Positions 28,689-37,245 of a stretch of DNA of 64,000 nt are shown here, piece after piece. A program made the translations under genes and the position numbers. The stretch is from NCBI GenBank assembly GCA_963801065.1, contig CAWDDG010000006.1, positions 186,001 through 250,000 on the forward strand, written 5' to 3'. The DNA is from CAWDDG01 sp963801065 (lineage in GTDB: Bacteria; Actinomycetota; Actinomycetes; Jiangellales; Jiangellaceae). The notes beneath the pieces are model-generated. The model saw only the letters and a list, made by a program, of their open reading frames with translations, searched no databases and was not told where the DNA came from. How positions within the stretch are numbered: position 1 is the first letter of the stretch; each line of letters starts with the position of its first letter.

Positions 28689-30200
28689 ATGACAGCGCGC
28701 CGCGTCGTCGGCATCGAGACCGAATACGGCATCGCCGTGCCCGGCAACCCCGCCGCCAACTCGATGCTGACGTCGTCGCAGGTGGTCAACGCCTACGCGG
28801 CAGCCACGGCGCGCGCACGGCGAGCCCGTTGGGACTTCGAGGAGGAGAGTCCACTGCGCGATGCGCGCGGATTCGAGCTCTCGCGCGACAGTGCCGACCC
28901 CAGCCAGCTCACCGACGAGGAGGTCGGGCTCGCCAACGTCATCCTCACCAACGGCGCCCGGCTCTACGTCGATCACGCGCACCCGGAGTACTCCTCGCCG
29001 GAGGTCACGTCACCTCGTGACGCCGTGCTCTGGGACAAGGCGGGCGAGCTGGTCATGGCCGAGGCTGCCCGGCTGGCCACGCTCATCCCCGGTTCGTCGC
29101 CGATCCAGCTCTACAAGAACAACGTCGACAACAAGGGCGCCTCCTACGGGTGTCACGAGAACTACCTGATGAGCCGGCAGACGCCGTTCGCCGACATCGT
29201 CCGGCACCTGACCCCGTTCTTCGTGTCGCGCCAGGTGGTGTGCGGCGCCGGGCGGGTCGGCCTGGGGCAAGACGGCAACCGGCAAGGCTTCCAGCTCTCG
29301 CAGCGGGCCGACTACTTCGAGGTCGAGGTCGGGCTCGAGACCACGCTCAAGCGGCCGATCATCAACACTCGCGACGAGCCGCACGCCGACCCGGAGCGCT
29401 ACCGGCGCCTGCACGTGATCATCGGCGACGCGAACATGTCGGAGGTGTCGACCTACCTCAAGCTGGGGACCACGTGCCTCGTACTGGCCATGGTGGAAGA
29501 GGGTTTCCTCGCGGTCGACCTGTCGATCGAGCGACCGGTGACCACGCTGCACGAGGTCTCGCACGACCCCACGCTGCGGCACCTGGTCACGCTCAAGGAC
29601 GGGCGCAGGCTGACCGCCGTCCAGCTGCAGATGGAGTATGCCGAGCAGGCCCGCAAGTTCGTCGAGAACCGGTACGGCGCTGACGTCGACCCGGTGACAG
29701 CCGACGTACTCGAGCGGTGGGAGTCGGTGCTGGCCCGCCTCGAGAGCGACCCGATGTCGTTGTCGGCGGAGCTGGACTGGGTCGCGAAGCTCGGGTTGCT
29801 CGAGTCGTACCGAGACCGCGACGGCCTGGACTGGTCCCACCCCAAGCTGCACCTCGTCGACCTCCAGTACTCCGACGTCCGGCCTGCCCGGGGGCTCTAC
29901 CACCGGTTGGTGTCGCTCGGCCGGATCGAGCGCCTGCTCGGCGACGACGAGGCGTCCCGCGCGGCGCACGACCCGCCCGAGGACACCCGCGCGTACTTCC
30001 GCGGCCGGTGCCTGGCGAAGTACGCACCGCACGTGGCGGCCGCGTCCTGGGACTCCGTCATCTTCGACCTGCCCGGACGCGACGCCTTGCAGCGCGTGCC
30101 CACACTCGAGCCGCTGCGGGGCACCAAGGCCCACGTCGGCGACCTGCTCGACAGGTGCCGCACGGCCGAGGAGCTGGTCCTGGCACTGTCCGGCGGGTGA
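28689..30200 (+). CDS. dop: Pup deamidase/depupylase
   Basis: 503 residues of the carboxylate-amine ligase fold shared with PafA. Dop converts the C-terminal Gln of Pup to Glu and removes Pup from conjugates, using ATP. It has the N-terminal RRVVGIETEYGIAV, the nucleophile-region YVDHAHPEYSSPEV, the Mg/ATP-site KNNVDNKGASYGCHENYLM and RPIINTRDEPHADPERYRRLHV. The stretch TSSQVVNAYAAATARARRAR near residue 35 is the Dop-loop region that distinguishes Dop from PafA. Dop is needed here because the encoded Pup ends in Gln. Confidence 0.97.
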   Translation: MTARRVVGIETEYGIAVPGNPAANSMLTSSQVVNAYAAATARARRARWDFEEESPLRDARGFELSRDSADPSQLTDEEVGLANVILTNGARLYVDHAHPEYSSPEVTSPRDAVLWDKAGELVMAEAARLATLIPGSSPIQLYKNNVDNKGASYGCHENYLMSRQTPFADIVRHLTPFFVSRQVVCGAGRVGLGQDGNRQGFQLSQRADYFEVEVGLETTLKRPIINTRDEPHADPERYRRLHVIIGDANMSEVSTYLKLGTTCLVLAMVEEGFLAVDLSIERPVTTLHEVSHDPTLRHLVTLKDGRRLTAVQLQMEYAEQARKFVENRYGADVDPVTADVLERWESVLARLESDPMSLSAELDWVAKLGLLESYRDRDGLDWSHPKLHLVDLQYSDVRPARGLYHRLVSLGRIERLLGDDEASRAAHDPPEDTRAYFRGRCLAKYAPHVAAASWDSVIFDLPGRDALQRVPTLEPLRGTKAHVGDLLDRCRTAEELVLALSGG

Positions 30201-30317
30201 CCGCTCCCACGCTTTGCGCGCTGGGCGTAAACGGTCGGGCACCTGTCGGTGTCCCCGAGCGTCACTCCTGCTAGGTAGGGTCGCAGCAGGAAGACCGCAC
30301 TTCGCCGGAGGTGGGCC

Positions 30318-30530
30318 ATGGCACGCGACACGGGCGGGCAGCAGCAGAAGCAGCCCCGCCGTGCGGAAGACGTCGAAGCACAGGAGTCTGCCGAGGCCAC
30401 CGAGGAGCTCAAGGAGCGGCAGGACAAGCTCGCAGACGACGTCGACGCCATCCTCGACGAGATCGACGAGGTCCTCGAGGAGAACGCCGAGGACTTCGTG
30501 CGGGGTTTCGTCCAGAAAGGTGGTCAATAG
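30318..30530 (+). CDS. pup: Prokaryotic ubiquitin-like protein Pup
   Basis: 70 residues, disordered and highly charged. The segment ATEELKERQDKLADDVDAIL becomes helical on binding the Mpa coiled coil. The C-terminus is FVRGFVQKGGQ, so it ends Gly-Gly-Gln and must be deamidated by Dop before PafA can ligate it to lysines. ATG start with GGAGGTGGGCC upstream; a TAGGGT hexamer at 30276-30281 is a likely -10 giving a short leader. The prcB gene follows after 41 bp. Confidence 0.97.
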   Translation: MARDTGGQQQKQPRRAEDVEAQESAEATEELKERQDKLADDVDAILDEIDEVLEENAEDFVRGFVQKGGQ

Positions 30531-30571
30531 GCTTGCTGCCCCTTTTGTCCGAGGCACCCGAGAGGAGAAGA

Positions 30572-31417
30572 GTGCATATCGACCCCAGCGGTGCCGGTCG
30601 CTTGCCGAGCGCCTTCCTGACGCCGGGCACGTCGTCATTCACCGAGTTCCTGGGCCAGCAGGCACCCGAACTGCTCCCGGGCCGGCGCGCGCTGCCAGGC
30701 GCCGACATCGCTGCCGAGGCGCCACACGGCACCACGGTGGTAGCGGCCACGTACCAGGGCGGCGTCGTCATGGCGGGTGACCGACGGTCCACGATGGGCA
30801 ACATCATCGCCCAGCGTGACGTCGAGAAGGTCTTCCCGGCCGACGACTTCTCCTGCGTTGGCATCGCCGGCGCGGCGGGCGTCGCAGTCGAGATGGTGCG
30901 GTTGTTCCAGCTCGAGCTCGAGCACTACGAGAAGATCGAGGGGATGGTCCTGTCACTCGACGGCAAGGCGAACCGGCTCTCGCACATGATCCGCGGCAAC
31001 CTCGCGATGGCGCTACAGGGCCTCGCCGTGCTCCCGCTGTTCGCCGGGTTCGACCTCGACCTCGGCAAAGGGCGGATCTTCTCCTACGACGTCACCGGCG
31101 GACGGTCAGAGGAGCACACCTATTACTCGGTCGGGTCCGGGTCGCTCTTCGCCCGCGGCGCTCTCAAGAAGCTGTTCCGCGAGGACCTCACCCAGGACGA
31201 GGCAACGACCGTCTGCGTCCAGTCGCTCTACGACGCCGCCGACGACGACTCAGCCACCGGCGGGCCCGACATGTCCCGCAAGATCTTCCCGATCGTCGCC
31301 TTCGTCGACGTCCACGGCTACCGCCGCCTGGTCGAGGACGACGTCGCAGCGGTCGTGACGTCCATTGTGGAGGGCCGCAACCTGCGGCCCGACGGACCGC
31401 AGGCACCATTGCACTGA
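30572..31417 (+). CDS. prcB: 20S proteasome beta subunit
   Basis: 281 residues. The propeptide of about 53 residues ends at HG; cleavage frees the catalytic Thr54 (TTVVAATYQGGVVMAGDRR), with the usual Asp and Lys region in the following strands. YSVGSGSLFARGALKKLF and SLYDAADDDSATGGPD match actinobacterial PrcB. GTG 30572 is preferred because GAGGAGAAG lies directly upstream; an in-frame TTG at 30533 has no such site. It forms the inner rings of the core with PrcA. Confidence 0.97.
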   Translation: MHIDPSGAGRLPSAFLTPGTSSFTEFLGQQAPELLPGRRALPGADIAAEAPHGTTVVAATYQGGVVMAGDRRSTMGNIIAQRDVEKVFPADDFSCVGIAGAAGVAVEMVRLFQLELEHYEKIEGMVLSLDGKANRLSHMIRGNLAMALQGLAVLPLFAGFDLDLGKGRIFSYDVTGGRSEEHTYYSVGSGSLFARGALKKLFREDLTQDEATTVCVQSLYDAADDDSATGGPDMSRKIFPIVAFVDVHGYRRLVEDDVAAVVTSIVEGRNLRPDGPQAPLH

Positions 31418-31450
31418 CCACCAACCCCACCCGAGCCGAAGGGACCACCG

Positions 31451-32230
31451 GTGTCGATGCAGTTCGGCTACGTCTCGCCCGAGCAGCTGATGAAGGACCG
31501 TGCCGACTATGCCCGCAAGGGCATCGCGCGTGGCCGCTCCGTGGTGGTCGCCCAGTACGCCGACGGCATCCTCTTCGTCGCCGAGACGCCGTCCCGCTCG
31601 TTGCACAAGATCAGCGAGATCTACGACCGGATCGCGTTCGCCGCGGTGGGCAAGTACAACGAGTTCGAGAACCTCCGGGTGGCTGGTGTCCGGATGGCCG
31701 ACCTGCGTGGCTACGCGTTCGACCGGGCCGACGTCACCGGTCGTGGGCTGGCCAACGTCTATGCGCAGACCCTCGGCACGATCTTCACCCAGGAGCCGAA
31801 GCCCTACGAGGTCGAGATCATCGTCGCCGAGGTCGGAGCCAGCCAGGCCGATGACCAGGTCTATCGGCTCACCTACGACGGCTCGGTGGCTCAGGAACGC
31901 GGCATTGCCGTCATGGGCGGCTCTGCCGAGCAGATCAGCCGCTACGTCGCCGAGCACTACGGCGCCGACATGTCGCTGGAGGCCGCATTGCGACTCGCTG
32001 TCGACGGGCTGGGCCGCGACAACGGCGGTGAGCCGCGGTCCCTGACCACCGATTCGCTCGAGGTCGCCGTTCTCGACCGGCACCGGCCACGGCGGCGGTT
32101 CCGCCGCATCAATCCGCCCGAGTTGGACGACCTGCTCGCCAGCACCGGTGAGCCTGCCCCGAGCGACGCGGCGCCGGACGACGCGGCGCCGGACGACGCG
32201 GTTCCGGGCGACGACAGCCCGAGCACGTAG
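31451..32230 (+). CDS. prcA: 20S proteasome alpha subunit
   Basis: 259 residues. PrcA forms the outer gating rings: MSMQFGYVSPEQLMKDRADYA at the N-terminus contains the gate, then KGIARGRSVVVAQYADGILF and AAVGKYNEFENLRV. There is no catalytic Thr, as expected. The C-terminal 20 residues are an Asp/Ala/Pro tail with a tandem DAAPDD repeat (15-bp repeat near 32168-32200), a variable region in the family. GTG start with GAAGGGA upstream. Its TAG stop is also the first half of the pafA -10 hexamer. Confidence 0.97.
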   Translation: MSMQFGYVSPEQLMKDRADYARKGIARGRSVVVAQYADGILFVAETPSRSLHKISEIYDRIAFAAVGKYNEFENLRVAGVRMADLRGYAFDRADVTGRGLANVYAQTLGTIFTQEPKPYEVEIIVAEVGASQADDQVYRLTYDGSVAQERGIAVMGGSAEQISRYVAEHYGADMSLEAALRLAVDGLGRDNGGEPRSLTTDSLEVAVLDRHRPRRRFRRINPPELDDLLASTGEPAPSDAAPDDAAPDDAVPGDDSPST

Positions 32231-32233
32231 TCT
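32228..32233 (+). promoter_or_regulatory. -10 hexamer TAGTCT, leaderless pafA start, overlaps prcA stop
   Basis: TAGTCT is followed by six bases and the pafA ATG. The TAG at 32228-32230 is the prcA stop codon, so pafA can be transcribed separately as a leaderless message despite the 9-bp gene gap. Confidence 0.45.
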
Positions 32234-32239
32234 GACCCG

Positions 32240-33601
32240 ATGGACCGCCGCATCTTCGGCCTGGAGAACGAGTACGGCGTCACGTGCACGTTCCGTGGCC
32301 AACGGCGGCTCTCTCCCGACGAGGTCGCTCGCTACCTGTTCCGGCGGGTCGTCACGTGGGGTCGTAGCAGCAACGTGTTCCTGTCCAACGGCGCCCGGCT
32401 CTACCTCGACGTCGGAAGCCACCCCGAGTACGCGACGCCCGAGTGCGACTCCATCACCGACCTCGTCACCCACGACAAGGCGGGGGAGAGGGTGCTCGAA
32501 GGGCTTCTCGTCGACGCCGAGAAGCGACTGCGAGAAGAGGGCATCGCCGGCGACGTCTACCTGTTCAAGAACAACACCGACTCCGCGGGCAACTCCTACG
32601 GCTGCCACGAGAACTACCTGGTCGGCCGGCACGGCGAGTTCTCCCGCCTTGCCGATGTGCTCATCCCGTTCCTCGTCACCCGGCAGATCATCTGCGGCGC
32701 TGGAAAGGTGCTGCAGACCCCACGTGGCGCCGTCTATGCCGTGAGCCAGCGCGCCGAGCACATCTGGGAGGGCGTCTCCAGCGCCACCACACGCAGCCGC
32801 CCCATCATCAACACTCGTGACGAGCCGCACGCCGACGCCGAGCGCTACCGGCGCCTGCACGTGATCGTCGGCGATTCGAACATGAACGAGGCGACGACTT
32901 TGCTCAAGGTCGGCGCCACCGACCTGGTGTTACGGATGATCGAGACCGGCGCCAACCTACGCGACCTCGGACTCGAGAACCCGATCCGGGCCATCCGTGA
33001 GATCAGTCACGACATCACCGGGCGGCGCAGGGTTCGCCTGGCCAACGGGCGCGAGGCGTCGGCACTGGAGATCCAGGACGAGTACTTCACCAAGGCCCGC
33101 GACTTCGTCGACCGGCGCGACCTTGGCACGCCGGTGGTCCGGCGTGTCCTCGAGCTGTGGGAGCGCACGCTCAAGGCGGTCGACTCAGGGGATCTGGCGC
33201 TGGTCGAGCGCGACATCGACTGGGTGACGAAGTACCGCCTCATCGAGCGTTACCGCGACCGGCACGGACTCTCCCTCACGCATCCGCGGATCGCCCAGCT
33301 CGATCTCGCCTACCACGACATCCACCGTGGTCGAGGCCTCTACTACCTGCTCGAGCGCCGGGGTGCCGTCACCCGCGCCTGCCGAGACGTCGAGATCTTC
33401 GAGGCCAAGTCGGTGCCGCCGAGGACCACCCGGGCCCGCCTGCGTGGCGAGTTCATCAAGCGGGCACAGGAGCGCCGGCGCGACTTCACCGTCGACTGGG
33501 TGCATCTCAAGCTCAACGACCAGGCACAACGGACGGTCCTGTGCAAGGACCCGTTCCGGGCGGTCGACGAGCGGGTGGAGAAGCTGATCGCGAGCATGTG
33601 A
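32240..33601 (+). CDS. pafA: Pup-protein ligase
   Basis: 453 residues. PafA phosphorylates the C-terminal Glu of deamidated Pup and forms an isopeptide with substrate lysines. The order is MDRRIFGLENEYGVTCTF (ATP-site Glu), YLDVGSHPEYATPEC (catalytic Asp), FKNNTDSAGNSYGCHENYLV and RPIINTRDEPHADAERYRRL. It lacks the Dop-loop insertion and has the PafA C-terminal domain (KLNDQAQRTVLCKDPF). It closes the dop-pup-prcB-prcA-pafA run. Confidence 0.97.
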   Translation: MDRRIFGLENEYGVTCTFRGQRRLSPDEVARYLFRRVVTWGRSSNVFLSNGARLYLDVGSHPEYATPECDSITDLVTHDKAGERVLEGLLVDAEKRLREEGIAGDVYLFKNNTDSAGNSYGCHENYLVGRHGEFSRLADVLIPFLVTRQIICGAGKVLQTPRGAVYAVSQRAEHIWEGVSSATTRSRPIINTRDEPHADAERYRRLHVIVGDSNMNEATTLLKVGATDLVLRMIETGANLRDLGLENPIRAIREISHDITGRRRVRLANGREASALEIQDEYFTKARDFVDRRDLGTPVVRRVLELWERTLKAVDSGDLALVERDIDWVTKYRLIERYRDRHGLSLTHPRIAQLDLAYHDIHRGRGLYYLLERRGAVTRACRDVEIFEAKSVPPRTTRARLRGEFIKRAQERRRDFTVDWVHLKLNDQAQRTVLCKDPFRAVDERVEKLIASM

Positions 33602-33673
33602 CGCCTGCTCTCTTTCGGGTTTCTCAGGAAGCCGGGTTAGGGTGGAGCCTTCTCGCGCCCCCTCGGCGGCGCC

Positions 33674-34642
33674 ATGCTCCCGACCATGAAGGAACGCATC
33701 ACCGTGCGTAGACCATCGGCTCTGGCGGCCGTCCTGCTCACAGCCTCGCTCGGATTCGTCGCGTGCGGCTCGGGCTCCGAGGACGGCGACGAGACGGCAT
33801 CGACGGAGAGCGGCATCACCGTTTCCGGCGAGTTCGGCGACAAGCCGGAGCTGGGGATCCCGGAAGGCGACCCGTCGGACGAACTCGTCGTCGAGGTGCT
33901 CTCCGAAGGCGATGGAGCCGAGGTCGAGGCAGGCGACTTCCTGCTCGCGCACTACCTCGGCCAGACCTGGGAGGAAGCCGAGGGCGGTGAGGCCAACGTC
34001 TTCGACAACTCCTACGACCGGGAAGCGCCGGCCGGTTTCACGATTGGCACCAGCGCGGTCATCCCCGGGTGGGACGAGGGCCTGGTCGGCAAGAAGGTCG
34101 GCTCCCGGGTGCTGCTCAGCATTCCGCCGGACAAGGGGTACGCCGACTCGCCACCGGAGGGCTCGACCATCGAGCCGGGTGCGACGCTCGTGTTCGTGGT
34201 CGACATGGTCGACACCTTCGGCGCGGACGCCGGGATCTCCGGCGCGCCGGTCACGGACCTGCCAGCAGACGTTCCCACGGTCACCGGTGACGGCGCCGAC
34301 GAGCCGACGGTCGGGTTCCCGGCGGCGGCTACGCCGGTCGAGAGCTCCAGCGCCGACGTCCTGGTCGAGGGCGACGGAGAGGAGCTCGGCGAGACGCTGG
34401 TCGTCAAGGTCGTCCAGGCGTCGTACAACACGAAAGAGACCCAGTTCTCGTCGTGGGCGGAGGATGGTCCAGGACCGATCACCATCACGGCCGACCAGCT
34501 GCCGGGCCTGTCCGAGGCGCTGGCGGGCAAGAAGGTCGGGACGCGTGCGCTGGTTCGGATCTCCGCGGCAGACAACGTGACCGAAGAGGCGCCAAACGGC
34601 GAGCCCATCGCGATCGTCGTCGATATCATCGGCGCGTTCTAG
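33674..34642 (+). CDS. FKBP-type peptidyl-prolyl isomerase lipoprotein, two domains
   Basis: 322 residues. A signal peptide ends in the lipobox GFVAC with lipidated Cys31, followed by an acidic linker. The first FKBP domain (about residues 70-185) has NSYDREAPAGFTIGTSAVIPG, GWDEGLVGKKVGSRVLLSIPP and GATLVFVVDMVDTF. The second (about 220-322) is a shorter relative keeping DQLPGLSEALAGKKVGTRAL but lacking several binding-pocket aromatics, and is probably weakly active or not catalytic. ATG 33686 is an alternative start. A TAGGGT at 33638-33643 is a likely -10. It is a surface folding factor near pafA, as in Streptomyces. Confidence 0.88.
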   Translation: MLPTMKERITVRRPSALAAVLLTASLGFVACGSGSEDGDETASTESGITVSGEFGDKPELGIPEGDPSDELVVEVLSEGDGAEVEAGDFLLAHYLGQTWEEAEGGEANVFDNSYDREAPAGFTIGTSAVIPGWDEGLVGKKVGSRVLLSIPPDKGYADSPPEGSTIEPGATLVFVVDMVDTFGADAGISGAPVTDLPADVPTVTGDGADEPTVGFPAAATPVESSSADVLVEGDGEELGETLVVKVVQASYNTKETQFSSWAEDGPGPITITADQLPGLSEALAGKKVGTRALVRISAADNVTEEAPNGEPIAIVVDIIGAF

Positions 34643-34652
34643 CGGAGGCGCC

Positions 34653-35027
34653 ATGGGACCCGAGCGGCCCGAGATCGACTTCCCCGACTTCCCGGAACCC
34701 GACGACCTGGTCGTCGAGGACGTCGTCGTCGGGGACGGTGCCGAGGCCGTGCCGGGCGCGTCCGCCGTCGTCCACTACGTCGGCGTCGCGTACTCGACCG
34801 GCGAGGAGTTCGACGCCTCGTGGAACCGTGAGGCGCCGTTCGTTTTCCCGCTCGGCGCAGGCGAGGTCATCGCCGGCTGGGACCGCGGAGTTGCCGGCAT
34901 GCGGGTCGGCGGTCGCCGCCGCTTGGTCGTGCCCGCGCATCTCGGCTACGGCGAGCGTGGCGCCGGCCAAGCGATCGCTCCAGGCGAGACGCTGATCTTC
35001 GTCGTCGACCTCCTCGACGTCCGCTAA
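34653..35027 (+). CDS. Cytoplasmic FKBP-type peptidyl-prolyl isomerase
   Basis: 124 residues, a single canonical FKBP12-like domain with no signal peptide. GASAVVHYVGVAYSTGEEFDAS, FVFPLGAGEVIAGWDRGVAGM, RRRLVVPAHLGYGERGAG and ETLIFVVDLLDV cover the active-site residues. It lies 10 bp after the lipoprotein FKBP, so the two are co-transcribed. Its C-terminus faces a convergent gene across a 20-bp inverted repeat. Confidence 0.94.
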   Translation: MGPERPEIDFPDFPEPDDLVVEDVVVGDGAEAVPGASAVVHYVGVAYSTGEEFDASWNREAPFVFPLGAGEVIAGWDRGVAGMRVGGRRRLVVPAHLGYGERGAGQAIAPGETLIFVVDLLDVR

Positions 35028-35044
35028 CCAGGACACTGGTGAGC

Positions 35045-35131
35045 GCGGTTTCGACAGGAACGTTGGCAGGGCTATCCCGGATCGTTGCAGGTCACGTCTG
35101 CCGGTACACCGAACGTTCCTGTCGAAACCGC
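35045..35131. repeat. 20-bp perfect inverted repeat between convergent genes
   Basis: GCGGTTTCGACAGGAACGTT at 35045-35064 and its exact reverse complement at 35112-35131, with a 47-base loop. It occupies most of the 110-bp gap between the FKBP gene (+) and the DUF3866 gene (-). It may act as a two-way terminator. The arms resemble no other sequence in the window. Confidence 0.75.
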
Positions 35132-35137
35132 AAATCG

Positions 35138-36229
35138 TCAGTCGAGGGGCGCGCTGCCGTGACGGAGCAGGTCGGCGGCGTGGCGGCCGGCGGCGGCAGC
35201 GGCCAGGAAGTACGCGGGGTCGTCATCGAGGCCACGCCCCATGGTCGACAGTGCGACGGGTGTCTTGCGCAGCGCCTCCAGCAAGCCGTCGGTCACCACG
35301 GTCACGATCTGGTGACCAGAGAGGCCTGCGACCTGAGCGGCGACCTTCGTGCCCAGTTCACCGTCCAGGTCGGGGACGACGATGTCGGCCGAAGTCAGCG
35401 CGACCCTGCCGTATGCCGTGAGGCTGTGGTGCGACACTCCCTGGTGCCGCTCCCGCGGGTCGGCGTCGCTGATTCGCAACGACGCCACGCATCGCCCGCC
35501 GAGAATCGCCGTCGCGTTCACCGCTTCTCCGCATGCGACGCCCGAGAAACCCCACCGGGTCCCGGTGCCGAGGTTCCCCGGCCCCTGGGCGACCACCGCG
35601 ATGTCGGCCCTCGACACGTGCCGGGCCGCCAGCAGGCCGGAGTGCAGCGTGACGGCCTCGGCGTCGCCACCGAAGGCCTGTCCGACGGTGACCACGCCGG
35701 CCAGCCACCCTGCGTCGCGCAATGCCGCGACGGAGCGGCTGAACCACACCGGCAGGGCGCCTCCGTCGGTCATGACGTAGACCACACGCGCGTCCGGCGC
35801 GCTCGACCGGGCACCGGCGAGCACCGCGGGCAGAGCCGAGTGAAGGTCGGCGACGACCACCGGCATGCCCTCCAGGTCGTCGGCGTTGCGCAACACCTCG
35901 TGTGAGGGAGAGTCCTGCTCGTCGACGCCGAGAACCATTGTCTGCAACGGCGTGTAGCGCGCCTTCACCAGATGGCCCGGTCCCTGCGGTGGATCGGCCG
36001 GTAGGCGGTCGGGAAGCGCCACGATCATGGCGTAGCCTCCGGTGCCGAGACCCATGGACAACGCGGTCGTGTTGAGGACGACGCGGTCCCCGACCTCGGG
36101 GCGCCCGACCACGTGCTCGTAGGCGAGCGCCCGCACCCTGTCTCCGCCCTCGAGGTCGACGTCGACCTCGATGGCTCCCGGCCACGACGCGCCCACCGAG
36201 CGCACCACACCTGACCGCCACCGGATCAT
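35138..36229 (-). CDS. DUF3866 family protein
   Basis: 363 residues matching the actinobacterial DUF3866 family, which lies near pafBC in many genomes. Recognisable parts are VLNTTALSMGLGTGGYAMIVA, GHLVKARYTPLQTMVLGVDEQ, VVYVMTDGGALPVWFSRSVA, AVTLHSGLLAARHV and VAQGPGNLGTGTRWGFSGV. No catalytic motif or membrane segment is recognised and the function is unknown. Starts with ATG, six bases after a TAGCCT hexamer on the minus strand. Confidence 0.88.
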   Translation of the reverse strand: MIRWRSGVVRSVGASWPGAIEVDVDLEGGDRVRALAYEHVVGRPEVGDRVVLNTTALSMGLGTGGYAMIVALPDRLPADPPQGPGHLVKARYTPLQTMVLGVDEQDSPSHEVLRNADDLEGMPVVVADLHSALPAVLAGARSSAPDARVVYVMTDGGALPVWFSRSVAALRDAGWLAGVVTVGQAFGGDAEAVTLHSGLLAARHVSRADIAVVAQGPGNLGTGTRWGFSGVACGEAVNATAILGGRCVASLRISDADPRERHQGVSHHSLTAYGRVALTSADIVVPDLDGELGTKVAAQVAGLSGHQIVTVVTDGLLEALRKTPVALSTMGRGLDDDPAYFLAAAAAGRHAADLLRHGSAPLD

Positions 36230-36235
36230 TGGTCG

Positions 36236-36256
36236 AGGCTAGTCACCGGATAGCCT
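36236..36256. promoter_or_regulatory. Facing -10 hexamers between DUF3866 and pafB
   Basis: TAGCCT on the minus strand (36236-36241) ends six bases before the DUF3866 ATG; TAGCCT on the plus strand (36251-36256) lies 23 bases before the pafB GTG. Together they form an inverted repeat with GAGGCTA and TAGCCTC arms. The DUF3866 gene would be leaderless, while pafB would have a short leader with AAGGGGG. Confidence 0.4.
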
Positions 36257-36279
36257 CACGTGGTCAAGAAGGGGGCACA

Positions 36280-37245
36280 GTGCCGACTCAGGCCAAGAGC
36301 GAGCGCCTGATGAACCTCGTCATCTGCCTGCTCGTCTCGCGGACGTACGTGCCGAAGGCGCGGATCCGGCAGATCGTCGGCGGCTACGGCGATCAGGCCG
36401 ACGAGGCCTTCGAGCGGATGTTCGAGCGCGACAAGGAGGAGTTGCGCGAGCTCGGCATCCCGATCGAGACCGGCTCGAACGACCCCTACGGCGACGAGGA
36501 GCCCGGCTACCGCATCAAGCGGCAGGATTTCGAGCTGCCCGAGATCAGGCTGGAGCCGGATGAGGCCGCCGTCATCGGTCTCGCCGCGCGGGTCTGGCAG
36601 CATGCGAGTCTCGCTGAGGCCACGAGCCGGGCCGTGCTCAAGCTTCGCGCCGCAGGGGTCGAGACCGACACCGGTGCACTCGCGGCCGTCGAACCCCGGG
36701 TGGCGGTCGAGGAGCCGGCGTTCTGGCCCTTGTGGGAGGCTGTCCGGGACCGGCGACCGGTGGCCTTCGTCCACCGGAAGCAGCCTGGTGACGCCCCCGT
36801 GCTGCGGCACATCCAGCCCTGGAGCGTGCTGTCATGGCACGGCCGCTGGTACGTCGTCGGCTACGACGTCGATCGGGGCGCGCCTCGACTGTTCCGCCTG
36901 TCGCGCATCGTTGGCGACGTGGTCACCACCGGCGACGCGGGCGCGTACGACGTCCCCTCGGCGCGGGAGATCCGAGACGCCGCAGATGCCCTGGCACCGC
37001 CCCGGCAGACCAACCTGGCGCGTATCCGGGTGCGCCGCGACAGCGGCTACGGGTTGCGCCGACGGGCAGCCGCCGAACAGCGCGCGGCCGACGATTGGGA
37101 CATGCTCACGGTCCCGTTCGCCGACGGCGGAGTGCTGGCAGACGAAGTGGCCGGATACGGTGCCGACGCAGTACTGCTCGAACCCGAAGACGTGCGCAAG
37201 CGGGTGGTGGCACGCCTGCGATCGGTCATCGGGGAGTCGGGGTGA
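36280..37245 (+). CDS. pafB: WYL-domain transcription factor PafB
   Basis: 321 residues. PafB and PafC form the heterodimeric activator of the LexA-independent DNA-damage response in mycobacteria; activity depends on the WYL domains. The N-terminal winged helix is SERLMNLVICLLVSRTYVPK through FERDKEELRELGIPIE. The WYL domain has PWSVLSWHGRWYVVGYDVDR with the W-Y region and APRLFRLSRI. A WCX domain ends the protein. GTG 36280 was chosen because of AAGGGGG upstream. It overlaps pafC by four bases. Confidence 0.95.
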   Translation: MPTQAKSERLMNLVICLLVSRTYVPKARIRQIVGGYGDQADEAFERMFERDKEELRELGIPIETGSNDPYGDEEPGYRIKRQDFELPEIRLEPDEAAVIGLAARVWQHASLAEATSRAVLKLRAAGVETDTGALAAVEPRVAVEEPAFWPLWEAVRDRRPVAFVHRKQPGDAPVLRHIQPWSVLSWHGRWYVVGYDVDRGAPRLFRLSRIVGDVVTTGDAGAYDVPSAREIRDAADALAPPRQTNLARIRVRRDSGYGLRRRAAAEQRAADDWDMLTVPFADGGVLADEVAGYGADAVLLEPEDVRKRVVARLRSVIGESG

